Numbered from the stretch's first letter, positions 1-8,747 are shown. The stretch: DNA of 64,000 bases from Paraburkholderia sp. BCC1884 (GCF_900996225.1 NZ_CAAJGL010000134.1:62001-126000), one strand, 5' to 3'. Translations and numbers: made by a program. Notes: generated by a model not told the origin, from the sequence alone.

Positions 1-1
1 G

Positions 2-493
2 ATTCTGATCGCAATGGGCGTGTCGGGCGCCGGCAAGACACGCATCGGCGAAATGCTGGCGGAACGCCTGCACTGCGCCTTCACCGACGGCGACGCATTT
101 CACAGCGCCGCCAACAAAGAGAAAATGCACCACGGCATTCCGCTGACGGACGAAGACCGTTGGCCGTGGCTGCAAACCATCCGCGTGGCGATCGTGGAAA
201 AGCAGACAGCGGGCGAGACGGCGGTGTTCACGTGCTCGTCGCTGAAGCGTTCGTATCGCGACGTGCTGCGAGACGGCGACCGGGACGTGTGCTTCGTTTA
301 TCTGAAGGGCACACGCGAGGTGCTGGAAGAGCGCTTGACCACGCGCACCGGTCATTTCTTCGATCCGTCGCTGCTGCAAAGCCAGCTCGATACGCTCGAA
401 GAGCCGGGTTCGGATGAAGCGATCACGGTGAGTATCGAGTTGACGCCGGAAGAGATCGTCGAGGAAGTGTTGAAGCAGGTTAAGGAGCGCTAA
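2..493 (+). CDS. gntK: Gluconokinase (5' end cut by window edge)
   Basis: ATP-dependent phosphorylation of D-gluconate to 6-phosphogluconate, feeding the pentose phosphate and Entner-Doudoroff routes; cytosolic. The P-loop GVSGAGKT begins right after the in-frame ATG at 14, but four further in-frame codons (Ile-Leu-Ile-Ala) precede it. Gluconokinases normally have a hydrophobic beta-strand just before the P-loop, so the true start lies before the window and ATG 14 is internal. About 163 residues are visible, close to the usual 165-175 of the family. The conserved DGDAFH stretch (gluconate site) and a C-terminal helix are present. The stop at 491-493 is followed by a 314-base gap before the next gene. 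Confidence 0.88.
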   Translation: MLIAMGVSGAGKTRIGEMLAERLHCAFTDGDAFHSAANKEKMHHGIPLTDEDRWPWLQTIRVAIVEKQTAGETAVFTCSSLKRSYRDVLRDGDRDVCFVYLKGTREVLEERLTTRTGHFFDPSLLQSQLDTLEEPGSDEAITVSIELTPEEIVEEVLKQVKER

Positions 494-807
494 AACCTCG
501 ATAGTCGTTAGTTCGTTTCACTTCCAGATAGCTGAACCGTTGTCGTTGTCAGTCCGGCTCGCTCCCAGTAGCGAGGCGGACTATCCCGTGTTTTACCGCT
601 CGTCAGAAATCGGACCACCGGCTTGCACAGCCGGCTCGGTTCAACGATCGCACGATCGCACCGTTCCCCTCTCGCTCCTCGCATCAACGCGGTTCGTCAC
701 TCACATCTGCTTAAGAATCGCTCCCGCGATTAAGACGGTTCTGAATTTCATAAGCCTTTTCAAACCTTACAGTTCGTCGCTGAGTTTGCGCCGTCCGGCG
801 CAGCATT
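494..807. other. Repeat-containing intergenic region before the TPS locus
   Basis: No convincing gene. It holds an imperfect 13-bp inverted repeat with one mismatch (arms 551-563 and 570-582), a second small hairpin CCGGCT-tgcac-AGCCGG (618-634), and a perfect tandem 8-mer CGATCGCA repeated twice (645-660). No U-run follows the 551-582 hairpin, so it is at best a weak gntK terminator. The stretch must also carry the promoter of the TpsB gene, but I could not pick a convincing -35/-10 pair. Confidence 0.5.
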
Positions 808-2631
808 TTGATTCGTGGACGAGATGTGCAGGTTGTGAAGAATTCCCCCCAATCTATCGCTTCGACCGGCCAGCCGCGCTGCGCGCGGCCAACCGGTGCA
901 ATCGGTGCGCGTGCGGCATTACGTGGCGCTCAGACGCTGACGTCGATGGCCTATGCGAGCGCGTTGCTCGCCAGTACGGCCGGCTCGGCTCTGGCATTCG
1001 AGCCGGTTGACCCGGCCAGTCGCGCGATCCTGGACCAACAGCAGAAATCGCTGCTCGATCAGGCGCGCGAACAACGCGAAGGTCTGAGTGCACGTGAGCC
1101 TGATGCATCGGCCAGGGCGCCACGGACCTCGGCTGCGCAAACGCAGGACGCGCTCGACGGTCAAGCCTGTATGCCGGTCGAGCGTGTCGGCTTCGCCGGC
1201 GCCGCGTTGCTGCCAGAGGGACTGAAACAGCAGATTGCAGCCGACGCAAGCGGTCGTTGCCTCGATAACGCCGCGCTCGCACGCATCCTCGATAAGGTCA
1301 ACGACTGGTACGTCGACCACGGTTACGTTACGAGCCATGCATGGCTGCCGAAACGCGAAAGCGGTAGCCGCGTGCTGGTGGTCGAGGCTGCCGAAGGGCG
1401 GCTGTCGCGCGTCTATTTTGCAGACGGCGACGGCGCGACCCGTGCCGACAGCGCGGCACGCACGGCGTTTGCCGGCACGGCCGGCGAGCCGTTGAACTTG
1501 CGCGATGTCGAGCAAGGCGTGGATCAGATCGACCGGCTGGTGCCCGGCGGCGTGAAGGCGGCGGTGCGCGCTGCGCCGCAGGCAGGGTATTCGGATGTCG
1601 TGCTTGCCGGGCAACCAATCCGTGCATTCAACTTCGCCGTGAGCGCGGATAACAGCGGTCAGCGCTCAACCGGCCGCGACATGCTTGGCGCGGGCGTCAC
1701 GATCAACAATGTAGTCGGTCTCGCCGAACAGGTCGGTGCGTCGGTATCCAGTACGCCGGCGCTGCACGGCGATCGCTTTCGGCGGACGTATAACGCCTTC
1801 GCCACGCTGCCCCTGGGCTACTGGACCTTTAGCTACGCGGCTGCGGCCGGCAGTTACGCGGTGCCGGTAAACGCGCTGGGCGTCACCATGCGCTATCACG
1901 GTAGCAGTTTGCAGAACCGTTTCACGATCGCGCGCACGCTAGAGCGCGACGCGTCACGCAAAGTGGACGCGTTCGTATCGTTGTCCAATTACGTCGGCAA
2001 GACGTACCTCGAAGCGTTCCAGCTTCAGAACGGTTCCGAGCGCACCAGCACTGCGCAGGCCGGGATCAACTTTGCAACGCGCGTCGGACGCAGGAGCTAT
2101 TTCACGTTCAGCCCGGCGGTGACCCAGGGACTGCCGTTCGCGACGCGCGACATGAGCGAGGGCGGCGGTCCGTCGTCCGGTTTCACGAAGCTGTCGGCAA
2201 GTGCCAGTTTCTACACGCAGGCCACGCAAACCGTGGCGCTGTTGTCGTCAGCCTACGTCCAGGTAGCGCCCAAGGCCATCTACAGCAGCGAGCGGGTGCT
2301 GGTGGGCAGCGACACCTCGGTGCGCGGCTTTCGCGATCAGTATCTGTACGGCAACACCGGCGCGTATTTGCGCAACGAGGTGAACTGGACGGTACCTCTA
2401 CCGGCGCTCGGCACACGCGTGACGATGATGGCCGGCGTCGACGCCGGGCGCGTCGTGCCGGTCGCGGGCGAACCCAACTCAGGCGGCAACGTGGTCGGTG
2501 CGGCTATCGGCGCATCCGCGTCGTGGAAAGGCGTTGCCGCGTCCTTTTCGGTCGGCACGCCGCTGTTTGCTCCCAAGCGGCTCAATGCCGATCCGATTGT
2601 CCTCAACCTTCGGTTGAGTTCTTCTTTCTAA
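808..2631 (+). CDS. Two-partner secretion outer-membrane transporter (TpsB, ShlB/FhaC/HecB family)
   Basis: Outer-membrane 16-stranded beta-barrel of the Omp85/TpsB superfamily that exports a partner TpsA protein from the periplasm to the cell surface. Read from TTG 808 it has 607 residues (family about 550-590). A signal peptide ends at Ala-Leu-Ala (about residue 63), preceded by a long basic stretch, so a later start (for example GTG 826 or 835) is possible. A linker with a polar helix (about 70-118) precedes POTRA domains (about 120-270). The barrel follows, with the diagnostic loop-6 motif VRGFRD at about 505-510. The partner gene starts 18 bases downstream, so the two form one operon. 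No close Shine-Dalgarno decides the start. Confidence 0.87.
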   Translation: MIRGRDVQVVKNSPQSIASTGQPRCARPTGAIGARAALRGAQTLTSMAYASALLASTAGSALAFEPVDPASRAILDQQQKSLLDQAREQREGLSAREPDASARAPRTSAAQTQDALDGQACMPVERVGFAGAALLPEGLKQQIAADASGRCLDNAALARILDKVNDWYVDHGYVTSHAWLPKRESGSRVLVVEAAEGRLSRVYFADGDGATRADSAARTAFAGTAGEPLNLRDVEQGVDQIDRLVPGGVKAAVRAAPQAGYSDVVLAGQPIRAFNFAVSADNSGQRSTGRDMLGAGVTINNVVGLAEQVGASVSSTPALHGDRFRRTYNAFATLPLGYWTFSYAAAAGSYAVPVNALGVTMRYHGSSLQNRFTIARTLERDASRKVDAFVSLSNYVGKTYLEAFQLQNGSERTSTAQAGINFATRVGRRSYFTFSPAVTQGLPFATRDMSEGGGPSSGFTKLSASASFYTQATQTVALLSSAYVQVAPKAIYSSERVLVGSDTSVRGFRDQYLYGNTGAYLRNEVNWTVPLPALGTRVTMMAGVDAGRVVPVAGEPNSGGNVVGAAIGASASWKGVAASFSVGTPLFAPKRLNADPIVLNLRLSSSF

Positions 2632-2649
2632 CCACAAGGTTATTTCCAG

Positions 2650-4563
2650 ATGAAGCAATATCGTCTCCGCATGACGAGCCTCGCCGTGCTCGCAACACTC
2701 GGCGCAACCGGCAGTGCGATGGCTGCGGGCATCGTCGCCTCGGGCGGTCAGACTCAGGTCGGCACGCCGGGCAATACGCCGGTTGTGAATATCGCCGGCG
2801 CCGATGCGGCGGGAATTTCGCACAACACGTTCAGCAGCTTCGACGTGGACAGGAACGGCGTGGTCTTCAATAACCTGACCGCAGCGGGCGTGAGCCAGCT
2901 CGCCGGTCAACTCGCCGCCAACGCGAACCTGAATGGCACCGCCGCGAAGGTGATCGTTGCCGACGTCAATTCGGCGACGGCCTCGAAGCTGAATGGCGCG
3001 ATGGAAGTGGCGGGCGCACCCGCGCATCTGATGATTGCGAACGCGGCGGGCATTTCGGTGAATGGCGCCACGACCATCAACGCACCGGTGCTGACGTTGG
3101 CGGCCGCGAACTTCAACCCGAGCGCGGCCAGCCCGCTGGGCGTGATGGTCGACACGAGCCGCGCGACGCCGGCCACGATCGATATCAACGGCGACGGTCT
3201 GGATGTCGGCGCGGGTCAGTTGAACCTGCTGTCGCGCGCAACCTTGGTGAACGCCGCGGTGAAGGGCTGGACGATCAACTCGCAGAACGGCACGCAGTTC
3301 GACGGCGACGCGAGCGGCAACTTCACCGGCAAGCTGACGGCAAACGCGCCGCATGCACCGGCCGTTGCGCTGGATGTCTCGGAACTGGGCGGCATGTATG
3401 CGAACAAGATTGTGCTCGAGGGTTCGGAGCATGGTCTGGGGGTCAATAGCGCAGGCATTATTCAGGCCGGTAAAGGTGGTCTGGCGATCCAGATGTATGG
3501 CAATCCGGGCACCGTGAACATGACTGGGGGCTTCATTGGAGGCGCTGGTGCAAGCTACCGGGTGGATTCGGCGGAAATGGCGAATACGCCGGATTCGCTG
3601 CGCCCGGAACAGTATCGTGGCCTCGACGAAGCGCAGATCTTTGCCCTCGAGAAACAGGAGTCAGAGGCGCTTGCGGCCAAGTCGAATGCCCGCGCCGGCT
3701 ACTCGCCCGCCGCCGACGCCGGGCTGAGCGACAGCGAGAAGGTCAAGCTCGTGGCCGATATGGCTGCGCAGGCGCAGCAGCAATTGGCCGATATGCATCA
3801 ACCGGCGGCTGGCCATCCGAATTCGGGCCCCGACGCGGATGAGCAAGCCGCACGCGAGGCACAAATGGACGCCGACCGCAAAGCGGCTGACGCCGCCTAC
3901 GTGGCCGATCTGGAGCGTAAAGCCCAGGAGCAGGCCGCGCGCGACGCGCAGTTGGAAATCGATCGCCAGGCTTGGGAGGCCGAGCAGCAACGCACCGCTC
4001 AGGAGAAAGCTGCAGCGCAAGCTCAGGCGGAAGCCGCCTATCAGGCCTGGTTGGTTGAGGGGCAACATAAAGCCGAAGAGCAGGCGGCGAGTGAGAAAGC
4101 CGACCGGGAAGCGCAGCAAGCCGCACAGCAGGCCGAGCAGGAGCGAGTTGCGCAAGAGCAGGCTGCCCGCCAGGCACAGATGCAAGCCGATGCCAACGCC
4201 GCCGCAGCCGACATGCAACGCGTTGCTAGCGAGCGCACCGCGCATGTGACGCAAATGGACGCCGCATTCAGGGCGCTCAACGAAGAGCAGCAACGCCAGG
4301 CGGTCGAGCGTGCCGCGCGTCAGGCCAACGGTATCCCGGACGAGGCAGCATGGATCGCGGACCAGCAAGCCACGGCTGCAGGTATCGCGAAAATCCAGCA
4401 ATTGGAAGCGCAGTATCGGGCTGCCTATAACGTTGTCCTCGATGACCGCAACGCCGTTGCGCAAGGTTTCGTTCCGACGTCGATTGCGTCGCAAGACGTC
4501 CAGCGGATCAGCTATGCGGCCCAGGCTCAACCCGCCACGCTGTCGGTGCGTTACGGGTATTGA
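2650..4563 (+). CDS. Small TpsA-like exoprotein: hemagglutinin N-terminal (TPS) domain plus helical-repeat tail
   Basis: Probable substrate of the adjacent TpsB. It has 637 residues with an N-terminal Sec signal (cleavage about 26, after AMA). A TPS/haemagglutination-activity domain follows (about 27-290), recognised from its beta-helical Asn/Gly/Val-rich pattern and the segment HLMIANAAGISVNGA at 126-140, which corresponds to the conserved NPNGI region. Typical TpsA proteins then continue as thousands of residues of beta-helix. Here the rest (about 325-600) is Ala/Gln/Glu/Arg-rich and predicted helical, with a repeat of about 25 residues. Units start at Glu398, 427, 452, 477, 503, 528 and 553, with consensus EQAARxAQM and an end pattern Q-R-x-A-Q. 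The tail ends SVRYGY. Function unknown: adhesin, fibre or coiled-coil surface protein are all possible. Confidence 0.75.
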   Translation: MKQYRLRMTSLAVLATLGATGSAMAAGIVASGGQTQVGTPGNTPVVNIAGADAAGISHNTFSSFDVDRNGVVFNNLTAAGVSQLAGQLAANANLNGTAAKVIVADVNSATASKLNGAMEVAGAPAHLMIANAAGISVNGATTINAPVLTLAAANFNPSAASPLGVMVDTSRATPATIDINGDGLDVGAGQLNLLSRATLVNAAVKGWTINSQNGTQFDGDASGNFTGKLTANAPHAPAVALDVSELGGMYANKIVLEGSEHGLGVNSAGIIQAGKGGLAIQMYGNPGTVNMTGGFIGGAGASYRVDSAEMANTPDSLRPEQYRGLDEAQIFALEKQESEALAAKSNARAGYSPAADAGLSDSEKVKLVADMAAQAQQQLADMHQPAAGHPNSGPDADEQAAREAQMDADRKAADAAYVADLERKAQEQAARDAQLEIDRQAWEAEQQRTAQEKAAAQAQAEAAYQAWLVEGQHKAEEQAASEKADREAQQAAQQAEQERVAQEQAARQAQMQADANAAAADMQRVASERTAHVTQMDAAFRALNEEQQRQAVERAARQANGIPDEAAWIADQQATAAGIAKIQQLEAQYRAAYNVVLDDRNAVAQGFVPTSIASQDVQRISYAAQAQPATLSVRYGY

Positions 4564-4619
4564 GGTGATGCGCGATAGGGCGCATAGCAGTTGAACGTGC
4601 CCCGTACGCAAAGCAACAA

Positions 4620-4647
4620 AAAAGGGCTCGCGCAAGCGAGCCCTTTT
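4620..4647. terminator. Bidirectional intrinsic terminator between tpsA and purB
   Basis: A 12-bp perfect stem, AAAAGGGCTCGC / GCGAGCCCTTTT, with a GCAA tetraloop. It has A-runs on the left and T-runs on the right, so it can stop both the rightward TPS operon and the leftward purB transcript. Confidence 0.9.
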
Positions 4648-4668
4648 CCGTTCTACAACCGCTCAGCC

Positions 4669-6057
4669 TCAAGCAATCCGCTTGGCCAACTCCACCGCCT
4701 TACCAATATACGAACCCGGCGTCATCTCCAGCAAACGGTCTTTCGCGTCTTGCGGAATCGCCAGACCGTTCACGAACGTCTGCAGCGCCTCACGCGTAAT
4801 GCCCTTGCCGCGCGTCAGTTCCTTCAACTGCTCGTACGGGTTCTCGATGCCGTAACGGCGCATCACCGTTTGCACCGGTTCGGCCAGCACTTCCCAGCAG
4901 TTGTCGAGGTCTTCGTTCAGACGCTGCGCATTCACTTCGAGCTTATCCAGACCACGGATCAGCGAGTCGTACGCAAGCAGCGAGTAACCGAACGCGACGC
5001 CGATATTGCGCAGCACCGTCGAGTCGGTCAGGTCACGCTGCCAGCGCGACACCGGCAACTTCTCCGACAGATGACGCAGCGTTGCGTTGGCGAGCCCCAG
5101 ATTGCCTTCCGAGTTTTCGAAGTCGATCGGGTTGACCTTGTGCGGCATCGTCGACGAACCGATTTCGCCGGCCTTCGTGCGCTGCTTGAAGTAACCCACC
5201 GAGATGTAGCCCCACACGTCGCGATCCAGATCCAGCAGGATCGTGTTGGCGCGCGCCACGGCGTCGAACAGTTCGGCCATGTAGTCGTGCGGTTCGATCT
5301 GGATCGTGTACGGATTGAACGACAGCTTCAGGCGTTGCTCGACCACTTCGCGCGAGAATGCTTCCCAGTCGAATTCCGGATACGCCGACAAATGCGCATT
5401 GAAGTTGCCGACCGCGCCGTTCATCTTGCCGAGCAGTTCGACCTTCGCGATCCGCTCGATAGCGCGTTCCAGACGCGCGGCGACGTTGGCGAGTTCCTTG
5501 CCGAGTGTGGTCGGACTGGCCGGCTGGCCGTGCGTGCGCGACAGCATCGGCTGGGTCGCGTGCTCGTGAGCCAGCTTGACCAGGCGCTGGTGCACCGAAC
5601 GCAGCGCCGGCAGGATCACGTGTTCACGGGCGCCAGCCAGCATCAGACCGTGCGACGTGTTGTTGATGTCTTCCGAGGTGCAGGCGAAGTGGATGAACTC
5701 GCTCGCGCGCTCCAGTTCTTCCTGACCCTTCACCGATTCCTTCAGCCAGTACTCGACCGCTTTCACGTCGTGATTCGTCACGCGTTCGATGTCCTTGATG
5801 CGTGCGGCGTCGTGCGCGGTGAAGCGCTCGGCCAGTTGCAGCAGGAATTGTTCGGACGCTTCGGAAAAACGCGGCACTTCGGCGAAACCGGCGCGCGACA
5901 GAGCGATCAGCCAATGGATTTCAACCGTCACGCGATTGCGCATGAAAGCGGCTTCCGAGAGCCAGTCGCGCAGGGCTTCGGTTTTGGCGGCGTAGCGGCC
6001 GTCGAGCGGGGACAGCGCGTTCAGGGCGAAGAGGGTGTCGGGGCGGGTGTCGGACAT
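4669..6057 (-). CDS. purB: Adenylosuccinate lyase
   Basis: Fumarase/aspartase superfamily lyase acting twice in purine synthesis: SAICAR to AICAR, and adenylosuccinate to AMP, each releasing fumarate. It has 462 residues from the ATG at 6057 (E. coli PurB is 456); a longer in-frame reading to 6120 adds an unconserved stretch and was not used. Signature SSTMPHKVNP at 301-310 carries the flexible-loop catalytic serine, THGQPA at 175-180 the catalytic histidine region, and TSED at 127-130 a substrate-binding loop. Monocistronic and convergent with the TPS operon; ends at a shared terminator. Confidence 0.97.
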   Translation of the reverse strand: MSDTRPDTLFALNALSPLDGRYAAKTEALRDWLSEAAFMRNRVTVEIHWLIALSRAGFAEVPRFSEASEQFLLQLAERFTAHDAARIKDIERVTNHDVKAVEYWLKESVKGQEELERASEFIHFACTSEDINNTSHGLMLAGAREHVILPALRSVHQRLVKLAHEHATQPMLSRTHGQPASPTTLGKELANVAARLERAIERIAKVELLGKMNGAVGNFNAHLSAYPEFDWEAFSREVVEQRLKLSFNPYTIQIEPHDYMAELFDAVARANTILLDLDRDVWGYISVGYFKQRTKAGEIGSSTMPHKVNPIDFENSEGNLGLANATLRHLSEKLPVSRWQRDLTDSTVLRNIGVAFGYSLLAYDSLIRGLDKLEVNAQRLNEDLDNCWEVLAEPVQTVMRRYGIENPYEQLKELTRGKGITREALQTFVNGLAIPQDAKDRLLEMTPGSYIGKAVELAKRIA

Positions 6058-6216
6058 GATGGGGACGTGACGCAAGGGTGAAAACGCGGAGGAAACTGCC
6101 GGAACCTCGAATTTTACCACCGGACGCCGTTTGGCCCGATTTCACCCGGCGCTCGCCCGACTCTCCACACCCACTAGAATGCTGAGTTCCTCTCACCCGT
6201 CGGCAGCAGGCCCCGC

Positions 6217-7173
6217 ATGGAACTGAAATGGCTCGAAGACTTCGTTTCGCTCGCGGAAACGCGTAGTTTCAGCCGCTCGGCGGAATTGCGCCACGTGACG
6301 CAGCCGGCGTTTTCGCGGCGGATTCAGGCGCTCGAGGCCTGGCTCGGCACGGAACTGATCGACCGCTCGGTGTATCCGACGCGGCTCACGGCGGCCGGCC
6401 AGGTGTTCAACGAGCAGGCGCTGGCGATGCTGTCGCAGTTCCACGAGGCCCGCGCGCTGCTGCGTGGTCACACGGCGACGCCGCAGGCGACGATCGAATT
6501 CGCGGTGCCGCACACGCTGTCGCTGACGTACTTCCCGCGCTGGCTACAACGCATCGAAGCGCAGATGGGTCCGATCCATACCCGGCTGCGCGCGCTGAAC
6601 GTGCACGACGCGGCGCTCGCGCTGGTGGAGGGCGGCTGCGATCTGATGATGGGCTATCACCATCCCAGCCACCCGGTTGCGCTCGATCCGGGCCGCTACG
6701 ACATGCTGACGCTCGGCAACGAGCCGATCAGCCCGTTCTCGGCGCCGGGCCGCGCCGGCCGCGCACGTCATACGTTGCCGGGCACGATCGGGACGCCTAC
6801 GCCCTATCTTTCGTACACGCCCAACGCTTATCTGGGCCGCATGACCGAGGTGATCCTCGCCAACGCGCCGGAGCGTCTCTATCTGGACCGGCTCTACGAA
6901 ACCGACATGGCCGAAGGACTCAAGGCGATGGCGCTGGCCGGCCACGGCATCGCCTTCCTGCCGCACAGCGCCGTGGAAGAGCCGGTCGCCGACGGCAAGC
7001 TGATCCGCCTTGATCGCGCCTCGCGCGGCACGCCCGAAGGGCAGCTCACGCTCACCATGGAGATTCGCCTCTACCGCGACAAGCTCGCGGCCAAGAGCGA
7101 CGATGCACGGCAGGTTCTCGTGCGGCAGTTGTGGGACGTGGTCTCGGAAGAACTGGCTCAGGGCACGGCCTGA
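6217..7173 (+). CDS. LysR-family transcriptional regulator (HypT/YjiE-like)
   Basis: A 318-residue LysR-type regulator. The N-terminal winged helix-turn-helix (about 1-60) contains the typical SRSAELRHVTQPAFSRR recognition segment, followed by a linker helix and a two-lobed periplasmic-binding-like effector domain (about 90-305). The opening MELKWLEDFVSLAETRSFS resembles the HypT (hypochlorite-responsive, YjiE) subgroup, but that is family resemblance only. It lies 138 bases upstream of glutamate dehydrogenase in the same direction, and a LysR-type box sits in that gap, so it may control gdhA. This is inference. Confidence 0.88.
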   Translation: MELKWLEDFVSLAETRSFSRSAELRHVTQPAFSRRIQALEAWLGTELIDRSVYPTRLTAAGQVFNEQALAMLSQFHEARALLRGHTATPQATIEFAVPHTLSLTYFPRWLQRIEAQMGPIHTRLRALNVHDAALALVEGGCDLMMGYHHPSHPVALDPGRYDMLTLGNEPISPFSAPGRAGRARHTLPGTIGTPTPYLSYTPNAYLGRMTEVILANAPERLYLDRLYETDMAEGLKAMALAGHGIAFLPHSAVEEPVADGKLIRLDRASRGTPEGQLTLTMEIRLYRDKLAAKSDDARQVLVRQLWDVVSEELAQGTA

Positions 7174-7215
7174 AATCCTGTCTCGCGTCGACACGAAACT
7201 GCGGCTTCTTGATGG

Positions 7216-7234
7216 TTATGCAAAAAAAACATAA
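7216..7234. promoter_or_regulatory. LysR-type box upstream of gdhA
   Basis: Inverted repeat TTATG-N9-CATAA whose centre gives the T-N11-A pattern of LysR operators (T 7219, A 7231). The spacer is a C plus an A8 run. It lies between a LysR gene and gdhA, 77 bases before the gdhA start. Confidence 0.5.
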
Positions 7235-7311
7235 TCGGATAATGAAACGGCATTGGATTTCAAAACGGCGTTTTTCGACAATGTTGCTATTCGATCAACG
7301 CCGGAGCGTTC

Positions 7312-8625
7312 ATGTCTTCCCAGCAGCAAGTCGCACAATCCGCATCAACGTTGCAGTCGGTTCCCTCCTATCTGAATAGCGAAGACCTCGGCCCGTGGGG
7401 TAACTACCTGCGCCAGGTCGACCGCGTCGCGCCGTACCTCGGCTCGCTGTCCCGCTGGCTCGAAACCCTGAAGCGCCCGAAGCGCATTCTGATCGTCGAC
7501 GTGCCTATCGAACTCGATAACGGCACGGTCGCGCACTTCGAAGGCTATCGCGTGCAGCACAACGTGTCGCGCGGTCCGGGCAAGGGCGGTGTGCGTTACC
7601 ACCAGGACGTGACGTTGTCGGAAGTGATGGCGCTGTCCGCGTGGATGTCGGTGAAGAACGCTGCAGTGAACGTGCCGTACGGCGGCGCGAAGGGCGGTAT
7701 CCGCGTCGATCCGCGCACGCTGTCGCGTGGCGAACTGGAGCGCATGACGCGCCGCTACACGAGTGAAATCGGCATCATCATCGGACCGAATACCGATATC
7801 CCCGCGCCGGACGTGAACACGAACGAGCAGATCATGGCGTGGATGATGGACACGTACTCGATGAACCAGGGCCAAACGGCCACGGGCGTCGTGACCGGCA
7901 AGCCGATCACGCTCGGCGGTTCGCTGGGCCGTCGTGAAGCGACCGGCCGTGGCGTGTTCGTGGTGGCCTCCGAAGCCGCGCGCCGTATCGGCGTCGAGAT
8001 CGAAGGCGCACGTATCGCGGTGCAGGGCTTCGGCAACGTGGGCGGTATTGCCGCACGTCTGTTCCAGGAAGCGGGCTCGAAGCTGGTCGCGGTGCAGGAT
8101 CACACGGGCGCGATCTACAAGTCGACCGGTATCGACGCCGGCGCCTTGCTCGAGTACGTCGCGAAGAACGGCGGCGTGGGTGGTTTCCCTGAAGCCGACT
8201 CCATCACCGGCGAGGAATTCTGGACGGTCGAATCGGACATCCTGATTCCGGCCGCGCTGGAAAACCAGATCACCGAAAAGAACGCTTCGAAGATCAAGAC
8301 GAAGATCGTCGTGGAAGGCGCCAACGGCCCGACCACCACGGCAGCGGACGACATCCTGCACGACCGCGGCATCCTCGTGATTCCGGACGTGGTGGCCAAC
8401 GCCGGCGGCGTGACCGTGTCGTACTTCGAATGGGTGCAGGACTTTTCGAGCTTCTTCTGGACCGAAGACGAGATCAACCAGCGTCTGGAGCGCGTCATGC
8501 GCGAAGCGTTTGCCGCTGTGTGGCAAGTGTCGAGCGAGCAGAAAGTTTCCGTGCGGACGGCAGCGTTTATCGTCGCCTGTAAGCGGATTCTCGAAGCGCG
8601 CGAACTGCGCGGTCTGTATCCCTGA
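7312..8625 (+). CDS. gdhA: Glutamate dehydrogenase (Glu/Leu/Phe/Val dehydrogenase family)
   Basis: Oxidative deamination of glutamate to 2-oxoglutarate and ammonium (reversible); cytosolic hexamer. 437 residues, the length of the small, bacterial NAD-type GDHs. The catalytic-lysine segment NVPYGGAKGG lies at 120-129 (Lys126 or 127) and the Rossmann dinucleotide motif GFGNVGG at 239-245. EGANGPTT and DVVANAGGVTVSYFEW are typical of the family. A T at the NAD-binding loop cannot by itself settle NAD versus NADP use. It is followed by a terminator and then the glutamate/aspartate importer, forming a glutamate uptake and catabolism neighbourhood. Confidence 0.94.
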   Translation: MSSQQQVAQSASTLQSVPSYLNSEDLGPWGNYLRQVDRVAPYLGSLSRWLETLKRPKRILIVDVPIELDNGTVAHFEGYRVQHNVSRGPGKGGVRYHQDVTLSEVMALSAWMSVKNAAVNVPYGGAKGGIRVDPRTLSRGELERMTRRYTSEIGIIIGPNTDIPAPDVNTNEQIMAWMMDTYSMNQGQTATGVVTGKPITLGGSLGRREATGRGVFVVASEAARRIGVEIEGARIAVQGFGNVGGIAARLFQEAGSKLVAVQDHTGAIYKSTGIDAGALLEYVAKNGGVGGFPEADSITGEEFWTVESDILIPAALENQITEKNASKIKTKIVVEGANGPTTTAADDILHDRGILVIPDVVANAGGVTVSYFEWVQDFSSFFWTEDEINQRLERVMREAFAAVWQVSSEQKVSVRTAAFIVACKRILEARELRGLYP

Positions 8626-8713
8626 TTCATCTGTTTGAAACAGCAGGGCGGTGTTCGATTGCCCTGCTTCAGCACTTGCTTGAGCGCTGTTCACAAGACG
8701 GCGTGCTGGACCC

Positions 8714-8747
8714 GGCGGGCGACATCGTATCGATGTCGCCCGCCTTT
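8714..8747 (+). terminator. Probable intrinsic terminator after gdhA
   Basis: Perfect 14-bp stem GGCGGGCGACATCG / CGATGTCGCCCGCC with a 3-base TAT loop, followed by only three T residues. The strong stem and weak U-tract suggest termination or mRNA 3'-end protection. Confidence 0.6.

Noticed and set aside
540..1010. A 156-codon frame starting in the intergenic region before tpsB.
   Set aside because: Most of it overlaps the TpsB signal and linker in another frame, with no homology-like motif.
4591..6081. A 496-residue frame opposite purB.
   Set aside because: Antisense shadow of a conserved gene; no motif and no start signal.
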